This document shows, one piece after another, positions 44,727 to 53,200 of a stretch of 64,000 nt of DNA; position 1 is the first letter of the stretch, and every line of letters begins with the position of its first letter. Position numbers and translations under genes: made by a program. Below the pieces are notes generated by a model. It saw only the letters and a program-made list of their open reading frames with translations, was not told the origin of the DNA and did not search any database. Origin of the DNA: Methylumidiphilus sp963753955 (lineage in GTDB: Bacteria; Pseudomonadota; Gammaproteobacteria; Methylococcales; Methylococcaceae); contig CAVWEM010000019.1 in NCBI GenBank assembly GCA_963753955.1, positions 34,445-98,444 of the forward strand, given 5' to 3'.

Positions 44727-46286
44727 TTAGTCGGCGACGATTAAGGGACGGGCGCGGTTTCCGGCGCCACGGGAAGACCCTTGGCAAGACCTGATTCCAA
44801 TTTGACCGCAGATTCTTTTGCGTCGGCCAGTTCGGTCTTGACCGCAGGCTCTGTTTTTTCCGATGCGTTTCCATTTCCCGCCTGCAAAGGTTCGGCTTCT
44901 TTGGGCGTGTGCGCCAACACGGTACACCGGTACGCCCAGTGCCGCCCAGCGGTACAGCCAGCCGGCATCTTCGGGGGCATTGGGCCAGCGTGCGTTATGG
45001 TCCTTGGTGGCCATGTTGACGCAGCCATGGCTGGCGGGGTGGCCGAAGCCGTTATGCCAAAACGCGCCGTGGAATGCGTAGTCCTTGTGGAAAAATTGCG
45101 TGTAAGGGACGTTTTCCACCTCGTACCAGCCCTTCTGCCCACGGGCCACGTCGCTGCGCATGGTTTTATGCGGGTAGCGGTCGTATATGTAAAACGTGCC
45201 GGTGACTGTCGGTGTCTTGGCCTTGCCTGTGCTGACCTTGAAGCTGCGCACGATCTGGCCGTTTTCCACAGCGTCCACCTGCTGGGTATCCAGGTAAACA
45301 AACAACCGCCGGTCGGCACCGGTGCTGAATCGGGTGGCCAAGGGTTTGTCTAGGATGCCGCCACGCACGGTTTTCAGGGCTTGTGGCTCAATATTGACTT
45401 CGATGGTGCTGGAGGCGGGCCAGCCGGGCTGCGGGGTAAATTTCAATTGGCGCTGCCCTTGCCAATCCCAGCGTCCGGCTACGGCCTTGCCGTCTAGGGT
45501 GCGCACATGGATGTTGCGGCTAGCACTGGCGCGGTCGGCCAGCGCTTCACTAAATTTCAATTGCAGCGGCAGGGCCAGCCCCAGATTCGTCAATCCATTG
45601 ACGTTGGTTTCGGTGGAGAGGGGAGGGGCGGTAGCCAATTCCAGTGTCAGCGGCGGCAGGGGGACGCCCGTGGTCGTTTGCCACTCCAATTGCACCGGGT
45701 AGGTTTTGTCCTGCGCATAATCGCTAGCGACCAGCCGGATGGCCTGGCGGGTCGGGTCGAACTCTGCCGATAACCTCAGTTCGCTTTTGGCCTGGAAATC
45801 GCCGACCGGACGGTCGAAATGCAACGTCACCGAGGCGTCCGGAGCCAGCATGCGCAATGTGGATCCTTCGAGCTTTGGTGCGGCCACGGTCGTGAAGCTG
45901 AGTTCCCGCGTCTGGCTTTGCCAGAACCACTCGCGCTCCGCCGTCACTTTGACCGTGTGGCGGGTGCCGAAAGCCAGGGGTTGCTTGAAGATGACGCGGG
46001 TCTGGCCGGCGGCCACCTCGGCCAGGATCTGGCCGGTGTCGTCGAGCAGTTCGGCCTTGGCAAGGCGTGTGCCTAACCCCACGGCTTCCACAGTGATGAC
46101 GCTACGCGGATCCACCCCGTCTTTGCCATCCAGATCCGGCAGGGCCATGCCGAACGGCACCAGTTGCCGGTCGATAAGAGATTTGGCCGGAAAATACAGC
46201 GTGACCGCCGTACCCGCGATGCCCGCCAGAATCAGCCAGCGGAGCAGCCTTTTGACGATGCCAATGGAATTTGCAATATTCATCAT
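44727..46286 (-). CDS. Membrane-anchored L,D-transpeptidase (YkuD), C-terminal frameshift
   Basis: An N-terminal anchor (about residues 9-29), then beta-sandwich/Ig-like repeats (about residues 60-330), then a YkuD domain with the catalytic HGAFWHNGFGHPASHGCVNM motif (Cys about residue 425). It should crosslink or modify peptidoglycan in the periplasm. After GVPVY the frame continues as an Arg/Cys-rich tail to 44727. The neighbouring frame reads TVLAHTPKEAEPLQAGNGNA to PETAPVP and stops at 44741, which looks like the natural Ala/Glu-rich tail. One base is probably missing near 44930. The start ATG 46286 follows AGAGGTGAC. Confidence 0.85.
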   Translation of the reverse strand: MMNIANSIGIVKRLLRWLILAGIAGTAVTLYFPAKSLIDRQLVPFGMALPDLDGKDGVDPRSVITVEAVGLGTRLAKAELLDDTGQILAEVAAGQTRVIFKQPLAFGTRHTVKVTAEREWFWQSQTRELSFTTVAAPKLEGSTLRMLAPDASVTLHFDRPVGDFQAKSELRLSAEFDPTRQAIRLVASDYAQDKTYPVQLEWQTTTGVPLPPLTLELATAPPLSTETNVNGLTNLGLALPLQLKFSEALADRASASRNIHVRTLDGKAVAGRWDWQGQRQLKFTPQPGWPASSTIEVNIEPQALKTVRGGILDKPLATRFSTGADRRLFVYLDTQQVDAVENGQIVRSFKVSTGKAKTPTVTGTFYIYDRYPHKTMRSDVARGQKGWYEVENVPYTQFFHKDYAFHGAFWHNGFGHPASHGCVNMATKDHNARWPNAPEDAGWLYRWAALGVPVYRVGAHAQRSRTFAGGKWKRIGKNRACGQDRTGRRKRICGQIGIRSCQGSSRGAGNRARPLIVAD

Positions 46287-46551
46287 GTCACCTCTCGCCT
46301 GCGGCGGGCGTCGATAGTTTCCGGCGGGACGGGCGCTTGCCGCCATAGAAGATTAGGTGGCGGCTGGCACTCAGAGCCTGCGCTGCACATGCACAACCAC
46401 CTTTTTTATTCTACTACAACGGACTCCAAGGGCCAAAGCCGCAGGCGGCGGTTCTCGTCGGCTTACCTTCCAGGATTCCAGGGCTGGAATAATCGAAGGA
46501 GGCGATGTATTGTTGCCAGGAAGATTTTAACCATACACTTGTCCAGCCATC

Positions 46552-47382
46552 ATGAAATCGAACACGATATTGACTTTGATGTTGACGGTCTTGTTGACTG
46601 CTTGCGCCGGGCAAGCACCGCAAGGCAAAGCCATCAAGGTTTCTTCAAAGCCGCCCCCACGCAGCACCAACGCCATGTATTTCCCGCCACCACCAAAGTT
46701 GCCCGGTCAATGGACTGTCGAGGATGTGCTGGACGATTTCGGCGCTTACGCAGTGCGCAAGATGAGCCCTTATTTTTCTAGGGCCAACGTGGCTTACCCG
46801 CCTAGTGAAGTTATCTTGCTCGCCTTGAAAGAGGAAAAGAAACTGGAAGTTTGGGCCAGGGTTGACGGCGAATACCGATTTATCCGCGACTACAACATCC
46901 AGGCTGCCAGTGGTGCGGCGGGTCCAAAATTGCGCCAAGGCGACAGGCAAGTACCCGAGGGGGTATACCACATCGCCGGGCTGAATCCGAACAGCCACTA
47001 CCACCTGTCGATGAAACTGAATTACCCCAATGAATTTGACTTGTTCCATGCCGAGCAGGAAGGTCGCTACGATCCGGGGTCGGACATTTTCATCCATGGC
47101 AAAGCCGCCTCCATCGGTTGCTTGGCGATGGGCGACGAGGCCATAGAAGAGTTGTTCGTGCTCGCGGCGCAAGTGGGCAAGGAAAATGTGAAAGTCGTGA
47201 TCGCCCCGCGTGATTTCCGTAAATACTCCCCCGATTCTGTGGTGGGTGGCGGGTTGCCGGAATGGACTCCCGAACTCTATGACATCATTTCCCGCGAGAT
47301 CCGGGCATTGTCTCCCCCAGTCAAGGTGTCGAACAGCGGGCTATCATCGCCACTACAACACCGTCCGCAGGCAAAGCCCTAA
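46552..47382 (+). CDS. Lipoprotein L,D-transpeptidase-like protein (YafK/DpaA type)
   Basis: A 276-residue protein. The lipobox LTAC is at about residue 18. The YkuD-like domain carries IFIHGKAASIGCLAMGDEA (catalytic Cys about residue 189) and the upstream PEGVYHIAGLNPNSHYHLS strand that defines the YafK branch. YafK (DpaA) releases Braun lipoprotein from peptidoglycan in E. coli; whether this homologue cuts or forms crosslinks is not known. It is divergent from the first transpeptidase, giving a cell-wall pair. Confidence 0.88.
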   Translation: MKSNTILTLMLTVLLTACAGQAPQGKAIKVSSKPPPRSTNAMYFPPPPKLPGQWTVEDVLDDFGAYAVRKMSPYFSRANVAYPPSEVILLALKEEKKLEVWARVDGEYRFIRDYNIQAASGAAGPKLRQGDRQVPEGVYHIAGLNPNSHYHLSMKLNYPNEFDLFHAEQEGRYDPGSDIFIHGKAASIGCLAMGDEAIEELFVLAAQVGKENVKVVIAPRDFRKYSPDSVVGGGLPEWTPELYDIISREIRALSPPVKVSNSGLSSPLQHRPQAKP

Positions 47383-48503
47383 AGTGACAGCCCCACCCGT
47401 CGGCGGGCGTCCAGACAGTTTTCGCTGCCTAGGGTGAACTCGCGGCAGGTGCGAGGGCGATTCTCGTAGATGGCGCAGGCATAATCTTCGCGGGGCGTCT
47501 GTCCCCCTGACAACGCGGCGCAACGGTTGCCTTCACGACGCAGCTTCCGGCGCGTGTCGTGGATTACCACCAGTTCCGGGTGGCACTTGTTCACCGGTTC
47601 GCGGCTGGAAACCTCAACAGCATGGTAAGCCTCCCGGCAACAGGCACCGCAGGTGAGGCAATCCAATTCGCCGACCGGCTCCCAGCGGACGCAGGCCCAA
47701 GCGTCTTCGGGAAGGCGGAAGTCCGGCACATGGCGGCAATGTTGCCCTTGGCGATCCACGAAGCCCCAGGCGCAGTCCGGGCAGCCGTGGCCCGCAAAGT
47801 AGCTGGCCAGGGTGTCATGGCCGGAGGGATGTCGGCCGGGCGGGGTGGATATTTCTATCCACAGCGAGCGCAGGCTGGCATTTTCAGCCGCCCCGTCGAT
47901 GGCACCAACTAAGGTTTCCGATTCCACCCGTGCTTCGGAAGGTATCTGCCTGGGCGTGGCCGCTGCGATCACCGCGCTGGAGGCGAGAGCCTGCTTCAGC
48001 GGTGCCCAGCGCGGACGCGAAGCCCGCCAAGCGCCCAGCCGCGCCGCCACGCAACTGCGTTCGCGACGGCCTCCTTCCTGGGCTGGAGCAGCGAAAGGAT
48101 CTTCGGCCAAAGAATTCCAAAAATGCACGCGGAAATCGGTGGTCGGCGCGAAAAAGTCGCGCAAGCCCACACCGCCCGCCAGATAGGCCTGTAACCGCAG
48201 ACAGGCATATTCCCGCCAGGGATTTCTGCCGCCGCTACGGCCTAGCCCCCAGTCTTCCTGTTTTTCCCCTTCCACGCCTTCAACCAAGGCGTGGCACAGC
48301 TCGTGGAAAATCATTTGAGCCAACGAGTCATCAGGATCGAACATCCCGTCGCTGGCGATCAGGATCGTCCCGCTCCCGTCGGTCGAGGCGTAGGCGTCGG
48401 AAGTGCGTTTGATGCGGAAGCCAACGCGCTCAGCGCAGGCCACCCATACCCGCGCAAGCGGGTCTTGATAACGGTAGGCAGGTTTGCGGATGAAGTCGCT
48501 CAT
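47379..48503 (-). CDS. HExxH metalloprotease-like domain fused to a YkgJ cysteine-cluster domain
   Basis: A 374-residue protein. The N-terminal part has MIFHELCHALVEG (HExxH zinc motif, about residue 68) in a helical domain. The C-terminal half has a CPDCAWGF pair, then CLTCGACCREAYHAVEV (about residue 275), CAALSG, YACAIYENRPRTCREF and a final NCLDARRR, the pattern of YkgJ/Fe-S or zinc clusters. ATG 48503 gives MSDFIRKPAYRYQDP; an upstream start adds 16 residues. The combination of a peptidase-like and a cysteine-cluster domain is unusual. Function unknown. Confidence 0.75.
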   Translation of the reverse strand: MSDFIRKPAYRYQDPLARVWVACAERVGFRIKRTSDAYASTDGSGTILIASDGMFDPDDSLAQMIFHELCHALVEGVEGEKQEDWGLGRSGGRNPWREYACLRLQAYLAGGVGLRDFFAPTTDFRVHFWNSLAEDPFAAPAQEGGRRERSCVAARLGAWRASRPRWAPLKQALASSAVIAAATPRQIPSEARVESETLVGAIDGAAENASLRSLWIEISTPPGRHPSGHDTLASYFAGHGCPDCAWGFVDRQGQHCRHVPDFRLPEDAWACVRWEPVGELDCLTCGACCREAYHAVEVSSREPVNKCHPELVVIHDTRRKLRREGNRCAALSGGQTPREDYACAIYENRPRTCREFTLGSENCLDARRRVGLSL

Positions 48504-48842
48504 GACTTGGGAACGGTTGCGTTGGTTGGGCGGACTCAACGTTGGCGGCACATGTGTTTCCGTGTCGAAACGCCGTTGAAAACACCTTGCAGACTCTTCT
48601 TGCCGGGATGTCTCCTAGGCAGCGAGATCCTTACGGGGCATTATGGAAAGTACACAGCAGCCACACTCCCACTGGGTATCCAAATTATTGCTGCGCTTTG
48701 TGGACATTTGGGCAAAATAGCGAAGGTTATTGCCGGAACGCGAAGCCTGACTCGCGCCAAGGTTCGCATTCCGGCATGATTGGGAGAGCCATCATTGCTC
48801 CCAAACGGGAATCGATCCCGATAAGCGTGGGCTTTTTAGCGG
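48504..48842. other. Intergenic region with inverted repeats
   Basis: No gene supported in 339 bases. GCCGGAACGCGAA (48732-48744) and TTCGCATTCCGGC (48763-48775) are arms with one mismatch. A palindrome CGGGAATCGATCCCG lies at 48809-48823 and may end the H-NS transcript on the minus strand. Confidence 0.5.
48732..48775. repeat. 13-base inverted repeat
   Basis: GCCGGAACGCGAA and TTCGCATTCCGGC pair with a single mismatch around an 18-base spacer in the non-coding region before the hns-like gene. Confidence 0.55.
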
Positions 48843-49160
48843 TTAAACTAAAAATTCCTCAATGCTGCGGCCCGAGTCGAGCAGGGCTTTCAGCCACCGT
48901 GGCTTCATGCCCCTGCCAGTCCAGACATGCTTCGCGTTGGAGGGATCCCGATACTTCACGGCGACTTTCGAACCCGCTCTTGAAGCCTTATTTCCTGCGT
49001 CGATGATTTCGATCTGCACACCGATAGAGGTTGCCAGTTCTTTGATTTGGGCGATGGTTTCGCGCTTCTTGCTGCCGCGCTTATGCTCCAAATGTTTGGA
49101 TGCGGTGGCAATCAACTCAGCCAGTTCTTGTTCAGACAGGTTGCTAATGTTGTCGGTCAT
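48843..49160 (-). CDS. H-NS family nucleoid protein
   Basis: A 105-residue protein. The N-terminal helical oligomerisation region is ISNLSEQELAELIATASKHL. The C-terminal DNA-binding domain has YRDPSNAKHVWTGRGMKPRW, where the TGRGxxP loop enters the AT-rich minor groove. It probably silences AT-rich acquired genes, which makes the AT-rich Hsp70-like operon upstream in this window a candidate target (inference). Confidence 0.92.
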   Translation of the reverse strand: MTDNISNLSEQELAELIATASKHLEHKRGSKKRETIAQIKELATSIGVQIEIIDAGNKASRAGSKVAVKYRDPSNAKHVWTGRGMKPRWLKALLDSGRSIEEFLV

Positions 49161-49336
49161 AAAAGTACCCTTGGGTTAGGTTGAAGTGGTGATAATAATA
49201 AATCGTTTTGTATAACTAATCAACATGCCGTGCGCAAAACATTTAGGGCAAAAAGAAGTTTGTTTTTGGCGGAAAGATGTTGGCTATTTCGGCTAAACCG
49301 TGGAGGTTTGGAGCGCCAAGGGCGCAAAAAGACGAA

Positions 49337-49688
49337 ATGGCGCAGACGGATGTACCGGATCGGTTGTGGAGGCTTAAGCAGATCCGGGAGGAATGCCTGC
49401 ATCGCAAGAATGACGATCCAGCCAGTATTACGCTGAACTGTGCCGCACAGGGGTGGATGGCCGAACTATCAAATAGTCCGAGGATATTGGGAAGTGGCGC
49501 TGAAAGGAGCTGGAATGGATAGTGAGGTTTTGCGGCTTCTTGCGAAGCATCTGGGAAGATTCCTGTCCATAGGGAAGGTGCTGCAGACCAACTGCGCCAT
49601 GTGCGCTGACCATTTGGAAAGTTTAGACACCATGCTCGCCGCAGCAGAAAACACGCTGCGACGGATCAGTGAATGGTGGGCGGTATAG
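49337..49688 (+). CDS. Possible small gene with internal frameshift, low confidence
   Basis: Frame 2 from ATG 49337 reads MAQTDVPDRLWRLKQIREEC and stays open to 49522. Another frame from about 49455 reads PNYQIVRGYWEVALKGAGMD and LLRLAKHLGRF-like helices to a TAG at 49688. The two look like halves of one helical protein of about 115 residues split by an indel near 49460. Alternatively, a 57-residue ORF starting at ATG 49515 after AGGAGC is the only real gene. The end overlaps the antisense tRNA-Val by about 15 bases. Confidence 0.3.
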
Positions 49689-49748
49689 GGATTGAACCTA
49701 TGACCCCTGCCGTGTGAAGGCAATGCTCTCCCGCTGAGCTAACCGCCC
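49674..49748 (-). tRNA. tRNA-Val (anticodon CAC), CCA encoded
   Basis: Minus-strand cloverleaf of 75 bases. Acceptor GGGCGGT pairs with ACCGCCC, the D-arm is GCTCAGCGGGAGAGC, the anticodon stem TTGCC/GGCAG encloses TTCACAC with anticodon CAC, and the T-arm carries GGTTCAATCC. CCA is encoded at the 3' end. Confidence 0.95.
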
Positions 49749-49760
49749 GAAACAGCAGAA

Positions 49761-49789
49761 ATAATAACGCAGTAACCTGCGACTGTCAA
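49761..49789 (-). promoter_or_regulatory. Sigma70 promoter of tRNA-Val
   Basis: Minus strand TTGACA (49789-49784), 17-base spacer, TATTAT (49766-49761), 12 bases before the tRNA 5' end. Near-consensus. Confidence 0.88.
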
Positions 49790-49829
49790 CAGTAATGCCT
49801 GCTTTTTAGCCATTTGCCAGCCTTGCCCG

Positions 49830-49857
49830 TTGCCTAGCTGCTTTAGTCCGGTATAAT
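49830..49857 (+). promoter_or_regulatory. Promoter of the FKBP lipoprotein gene
   Basis: TTGCCT (49830-49835), a 16-base spacer and a perfect TATAAT (49852-49857), 35 bases before the ATG at 49893. It diverges from the tRNA-Val promoter. Confidence 0.65.
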
Positions 49858-49892
49858 CCGCCTGCAAAAAAACATTGAGTGACGGGGACAGC

Positions 49893-50354
49893 ATGGTCAA
49901 GAAAGTATGGGTGCGCACGGTATTGGCGACAATGTTCCTCGGCCTTTTAGGTGGTTGCCCAAAGGTCGATTCCGAGCAAAACAAACGGGCGGGAGAAGTC
50001 TTTTTGGCGGAAAATGCCAAGAAGGAGGGCGTGTCCATCACGCCCAGCGGATTGCAGTACCAGATTCTGAAGGCGGGCGATGGCAGGCAACCTTCTGTCT
50101 CGGACAGCGTCACGGTCGATTACAAGGGCTCGCTGATTGACGGCAAGGAATTCGACAGCGGCAAAGGCATCTCCTTCCCGCTGAACGGTGTCATTCCCGG
50201 TTGGACCGAAGGTTTGCAGCTGATGAGGGAAGGCGCAAAATACCGTTTTTTCATCCCGTCCGCCTTGGCTTACGGAGAATCCGGGGCGGCGCGGGTCATC
50301 CCACCGAACTCGGCGCTAATTTTTGACGTGGATTTGCTCAAGGTCAATCGTTGA
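49893..50354 (+). CDS. FKBP-type peptidyl-prolyl isomerase lipoprotein
   Basis: A 153-residue lipoprotein (signal MVKKVWVRTVLATMFLGLLG, lipobox LGGC, Cys about residue 22). A short helix and an FKBP domain follow: VTVDYKGSLIDGKEFDSGKG, then FPLNGVIPGWTEGLQLM, RFFIPSALAYGESGAA and IPPNSALIFDVDLL. It should help fold envelope proteins, like Mip/FkpA. ATG 49893 is preferred to an upstream GTG-type start because it gives a clean signal peptide. Confidence 0.92.
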   Translation: MVKKVWVRTVLATMFLGLLGGCPKVDSEQNKRAGEVFLAENAKKEGVSITPSGLQYQILKAGDGRQPSVSDSVTVDYKGSLIDGKEFDSGKGISFPLNGVIPGWTEGLQLMREGAKYRFFIPSALAYGESGAARVIPPNSALIFDVDLLKVNR

Positions 50355-50387
50355 GATTTCCAAGTCTTCTAGTTTAAAGAGGGCGTG

Positions 50388-50753
50388 ATGGACGCAAGCG
50401 ACGAAGATCTGGTCGGCATCGCCCAGCGGTTGGGGCTGGCGGGGATAAGACGGCATATTTTCCTATGCTGTGACCAGGCCAAGCCAAAATGCTGCGACAA
50501 GGCCGAGAGCCTGGAATCGTGGGATTACCTGAAGCGCCGTATCAGCGAGTTGAGGCTGGAAGGCCACACTGGCCTTTACCGCACCAAGGCTAATTGCCTG
50601 CAAGTGTGCGCATCTGGCCCTGTGGCCGTCGTGTACCCGGAAGGTATTTGGTATCGTTCCTGTACCCCGGAGATCTTGGAGCGCATCATCCGTGAACACT
50701 TGCTGGCTGGGAATCCGGTCGAGGAATTCGTCATCGCGTCCCGCCGGGAGTAG
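50388..50753 (+). CDS. [2Fe-2S] thioredoxin-like ferredoxin
   Basis: A 121-residue protein of the (2Fe-2S) ferredoxin-like family with thioredoxin fold. HIFLCCDQAKPKCC gives the first cysteine pair, spaced by about 8, and KANCLQVCASGPVAVVYPEG gives the second (about residues 68-72). It is a likely electron carrier; the partner enzyme is not evident. ATG 50388 is preceded by an adjacent GTG at 50385; AAAGAGGG is the ribosome site. Confidence 0.88.
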   Translation: MDASDEDLVGIAQRLGLAGIRRHIFLCCDQAKPKCCDKAESLESWDYLKRRISELRLEGHTGLYRTKANCLQVCASGPVAVVYPEGIWYRSCTPEILERIIREHLLAGNPVEEFVIASRRE

Positions 50754-50782
50754 CCTCTGTTTGAGGAAAATCATACACTTCC

Positions 50783-51901
50783 TCAAACCCCGTCGCTGTT
50801 ATATAAGCACACGCACTGGTTTTCGCCTTGGTATCTTGCTTGGCTGATGGCGACGCGGGCGCGGTTCACCAGGGTTTTTGTGTCTTTCTCTTTGGTGTCG
50901 TCGGGAACAATGCCAATGCTGACCGTGCAGTGGAGTATGCCGGTTTCGACCGTCGGGCAATCAAACTCCTTGATAGCAATGATTTCCCTGAAGCGTTCGG
51001 CAATATCGACGGTTTTTTCCCTGGACACATGTGGCAGAATGCAGACAAATTCATCGCCGAGGCTGGCGATGATGTCCCGGCCACGGAACGAGACGTTGAT
51101 GATTTGGCCCATCTGCCCGTGCAATGATCGGGCAAAGTGTTCGCCATGGATGCGCTCAATCTCGTCCAGACCATCTATCTTGATCAGCAGAAAAAACGCT
51201 TGCAAAGGATTGAGCGCGTCCAGCTTGTGCAGACGCTGAAACGCCAGATCCAATCCGTGCGGATTTAACAACCCGGTCACTGGATCGACAAGTGCCGACG
51301 ACTCTACTTCCTGCCGCAGCCTTATGTTTTCGACCAGCGGGAGCCTGATCTTCCAATGGATGAGCATGGCCAAGGCGGTAGTCGGCCCGATGACCGAAGC
51401 ATAAAGGACATGGGGGAAGTCGGTGCCGGACAAGGCTCCGAAAATATGCGGAACCAGCGCGAGGGCGGTGCATCCCAACAGATTCAGCTTGATCGGGTAA
51501 AGGCCGCAGAGCAATACTGAGCCAAGAAAGACATAAAGGAGTTGTCCTGCCCCGACCGCCAGTCCACCCTCCAACCCTTTGAACAAGTTTAGCAATGCGA
51601 CTTCGCAGAATGCCAAGGAAAGGTAGGCGGCGAGATAGTTGAAGAACAGCGACTTCGACAGCCATTTTGCCACAGCGGAAAGTAGCAGCAGTGCCGCAAC
51701 GCCTAAGCGGAAAACCAGCGACTTTTTCGCATGCTCGGCATCCACGGCCCAGTCCCCGCCCCACAGCAGCAGTCCCAGAGCGGCGAATATGATCGTATGC
51801 TGGATGGACTGGCCATGACATTCTGAAAATACCCTTATCCTCGTTTTTTGCCTGACATGTCGGGTTGATTCGGCAAAGGTATTTGCGATGCCTATTCCCA
51901 A
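50783..51901 (-). CDS. Membrane GGDEF-domain protein with altered GGDEF motif
   Basis: A 372-residue protein. There are six or so hydrophobic segments in residues about 35-185, then a GGDEF domain (about 205-365) starting DPVTGLLNPHGLD. The signature reads ASLGDEF, so the first Gly of GGDEF is Leu. That change is likely to weaken diguanylate cyclase activity, and the protein may instead be a c-di-GMP or GTP sensor. The start is unclear (TTG 51901, overlapping nrdB by ten bases, is the only upstream option I see). Confidence 0.8.
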   Translation of the reverse strand: MGIGIANTFAESTRHVRQKTRIRVFSECHGQSIQHTIIFAALGLLLWGGDWAVDAEHAKKSLVFRLGVAALLLLSAVAKWLSKSLFFNYLAAYLSLAFCEVALLNLFKGLEGGLAVGAGQLLYVFLGSVLLCGLYPIKLNLLGCTALALVPHIFGALSGTDFPHVLYASVIGPTTALAMLIHWKIRLPLVENIRLRQEVESSALVDPVTGLLNPHGLDLAFQRLHKLDALNPLQAFFLLIKIDGLDEIERIHGEHFARSLHGQMGQIINVSFRGRDIIASLGDEFVCILPHVSREKTVDIAERFREIIAIKEFDCPTVETGILHCTVSIGIVPDDTKEKDTKTLVNRARVAISQARYQGENQCVCLYNSDGV

Positions 51902-53190
51902 TTGAGCGCCCCACCGGTTTGATATTCGGTCACGCGTGTCTCAAAGAAATTCTTTTCCTTCTTTAGATCCAGCACCTCGCTCATCCAGGGGAACGGATTG
52001 CTGGCTCCCGGATATTGCTCGGGCAGGCCAATCTGGGCGCAACGGCGGTTGGCGATGAACTCCAGATACTCCTTGAACATCGGTGCATTCAACCCGAGGA
52101 TGCCACGCGGCATGGTGTCGTAGGCGTACTGGGTTTCGATCTCCACCGCCTCGCGGATCATTTTGACCATCTCCGACTTGAAGCCGTCTGACCATAGGTG
52201 TGGATTCTCGATCTTGATCTGGTTGATCACGTCGATGCCAAAATTCATATGCATGGATTCGTCGCGCAAGATGTATTGGAACTGCTCGGCGGTGCCGGTC
52301 ATCTTGTTGCGCCGCCCCATGGAGAGGATTTGGGTGAAGCCGACATAAAAGAATATACCCTCGAAGATCACATAGAAAGCGATCAACTCCCGCAGCAGCT
52401 TCTGGTCGTGCTCCGGTGTGCCTGTGTGGAAATGTGGGTCGGCCAAATGTTGTGTGAATGGTAACGCCCATTCTGCCTTACGCGCAACCGCAGGCACTTC
52501 CCGGTACATATTGAACACCTCCCCCTCATCCATCCCCAACGATTCCACTACGTATTGATAGGCATGGGTATGCAAAGCCTCTTCAAAAGCCTGCCTTAGC
52601 AGGTATTGCCGACATTCTGGATTGGTGATGTGACGGTAGACCGCCAGCACCAGATTGTTGGCAACCAGCGAATCCGCCGTGGAGAAGAACCCAAGGTTGC
52701 GCATGATGACGGCACGTTCATCCGTCGTCAGCCCGTCAGCGCTCTTCCACAGCGCGATGTCGGCGGTCATATTGATTTCCTGCGGCATCCAATGGTTGGC
52801 GCAAGCGTCCAGATACTTCTGCCAAGCCCATTGGTATTTGAACGGGACCAATTGGTTCAGGTCGGCGCGGCAGTTGATGATCTTTTTGTCATCGACCTGG
52901 ATACGCTTGGCACCCATCTCGATGGTTTCCAATCCGGTGGCACCAAGCTTGATAGAAGATTCCTCGTTGGCAGCGAAAGACTGGGGGGCCATCCTGTCCA
53001 TGGCACGGAACCGGGATTCCGTGCCATAAGCACTGCCAATATCCTCATGGAAAGACCTGGGGGCGTTTGTGTCCACCTGATGTGCCAAGGATGGCAAGGT
53101 CTCCTGCCGTTCAGCCAGGGTGGCGGGCATCGGCAGTCTCTGATGTTTTGGGCTGGACAGGTCGGCGAGTGGATCGTCCCAATTTAGCAT
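51892..53190 (-). CDS. nrdB: Ribonucleoside-diphosphate reductase subunit beta
   Basis: A 432-residue class I R2 subunit. Metal ligands are seen in MTADIALWKS (Asp), FEEALHTHAY (Glu and His), ESLGMDEGE, FEGIFFYVGF and RDESMHMNFG. The residue four after the His of EALHTHAY is Tyr, the position of the radical Tyr122 of E. coli; chlamydial class Ic enzymes have Phe there. The C-terminus GGALNWE should bind the R1 subunit. ATG 53190 follows GAGGAAACC. nrdA is not in the window. Confidence 0.94.
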   Translation of the reverse strand: MLNWDDPLADLSSPKHQRLPMPATLAERQETLPSLAHQVDTNAPRSFHEDIGSAYGTESRFRAMDRMAPQSFAANEESSIKLGATGLETIEMGAKRIQVDDKKIINCRADLNQLVPFKYQWAWQKYLDACANHWMPQEINMTADIALWKSADGLTTDERAVIMRNLGFFSTADSLVANNLVLAVYRHITNPECRQYLLRQAFEEALHTHAYQYVVESLGMDEGEVFNMYREVPAVARKAEWALPFTQHLADPHFHTGTPEHDQKLLRELIAFYVIFEGIFFYVGFTQILSMGRRNKMTGTAEQFQYILRDESMHMNFGIDVINQIKIENPHLWSDGFKSEMVKMIREAVEIETQYAYDTMPRGILGLNAPMFKEYLEFIANRRCAQIGLPEQYPGASNPFPWMSEVLDLKKEKNFFETRVTEYQTGGALNWE

Positions 53191-53200
53191 GGTGGTTTCC

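Noticed and set aside
51892..53190. Class Ic (Mn/Fe, radical-free Tyr) ribonucleotide reductase
   Set aside because: The sequence otherwise resembles that branch, but Tyr is present at the radical position (EALHTHAY).
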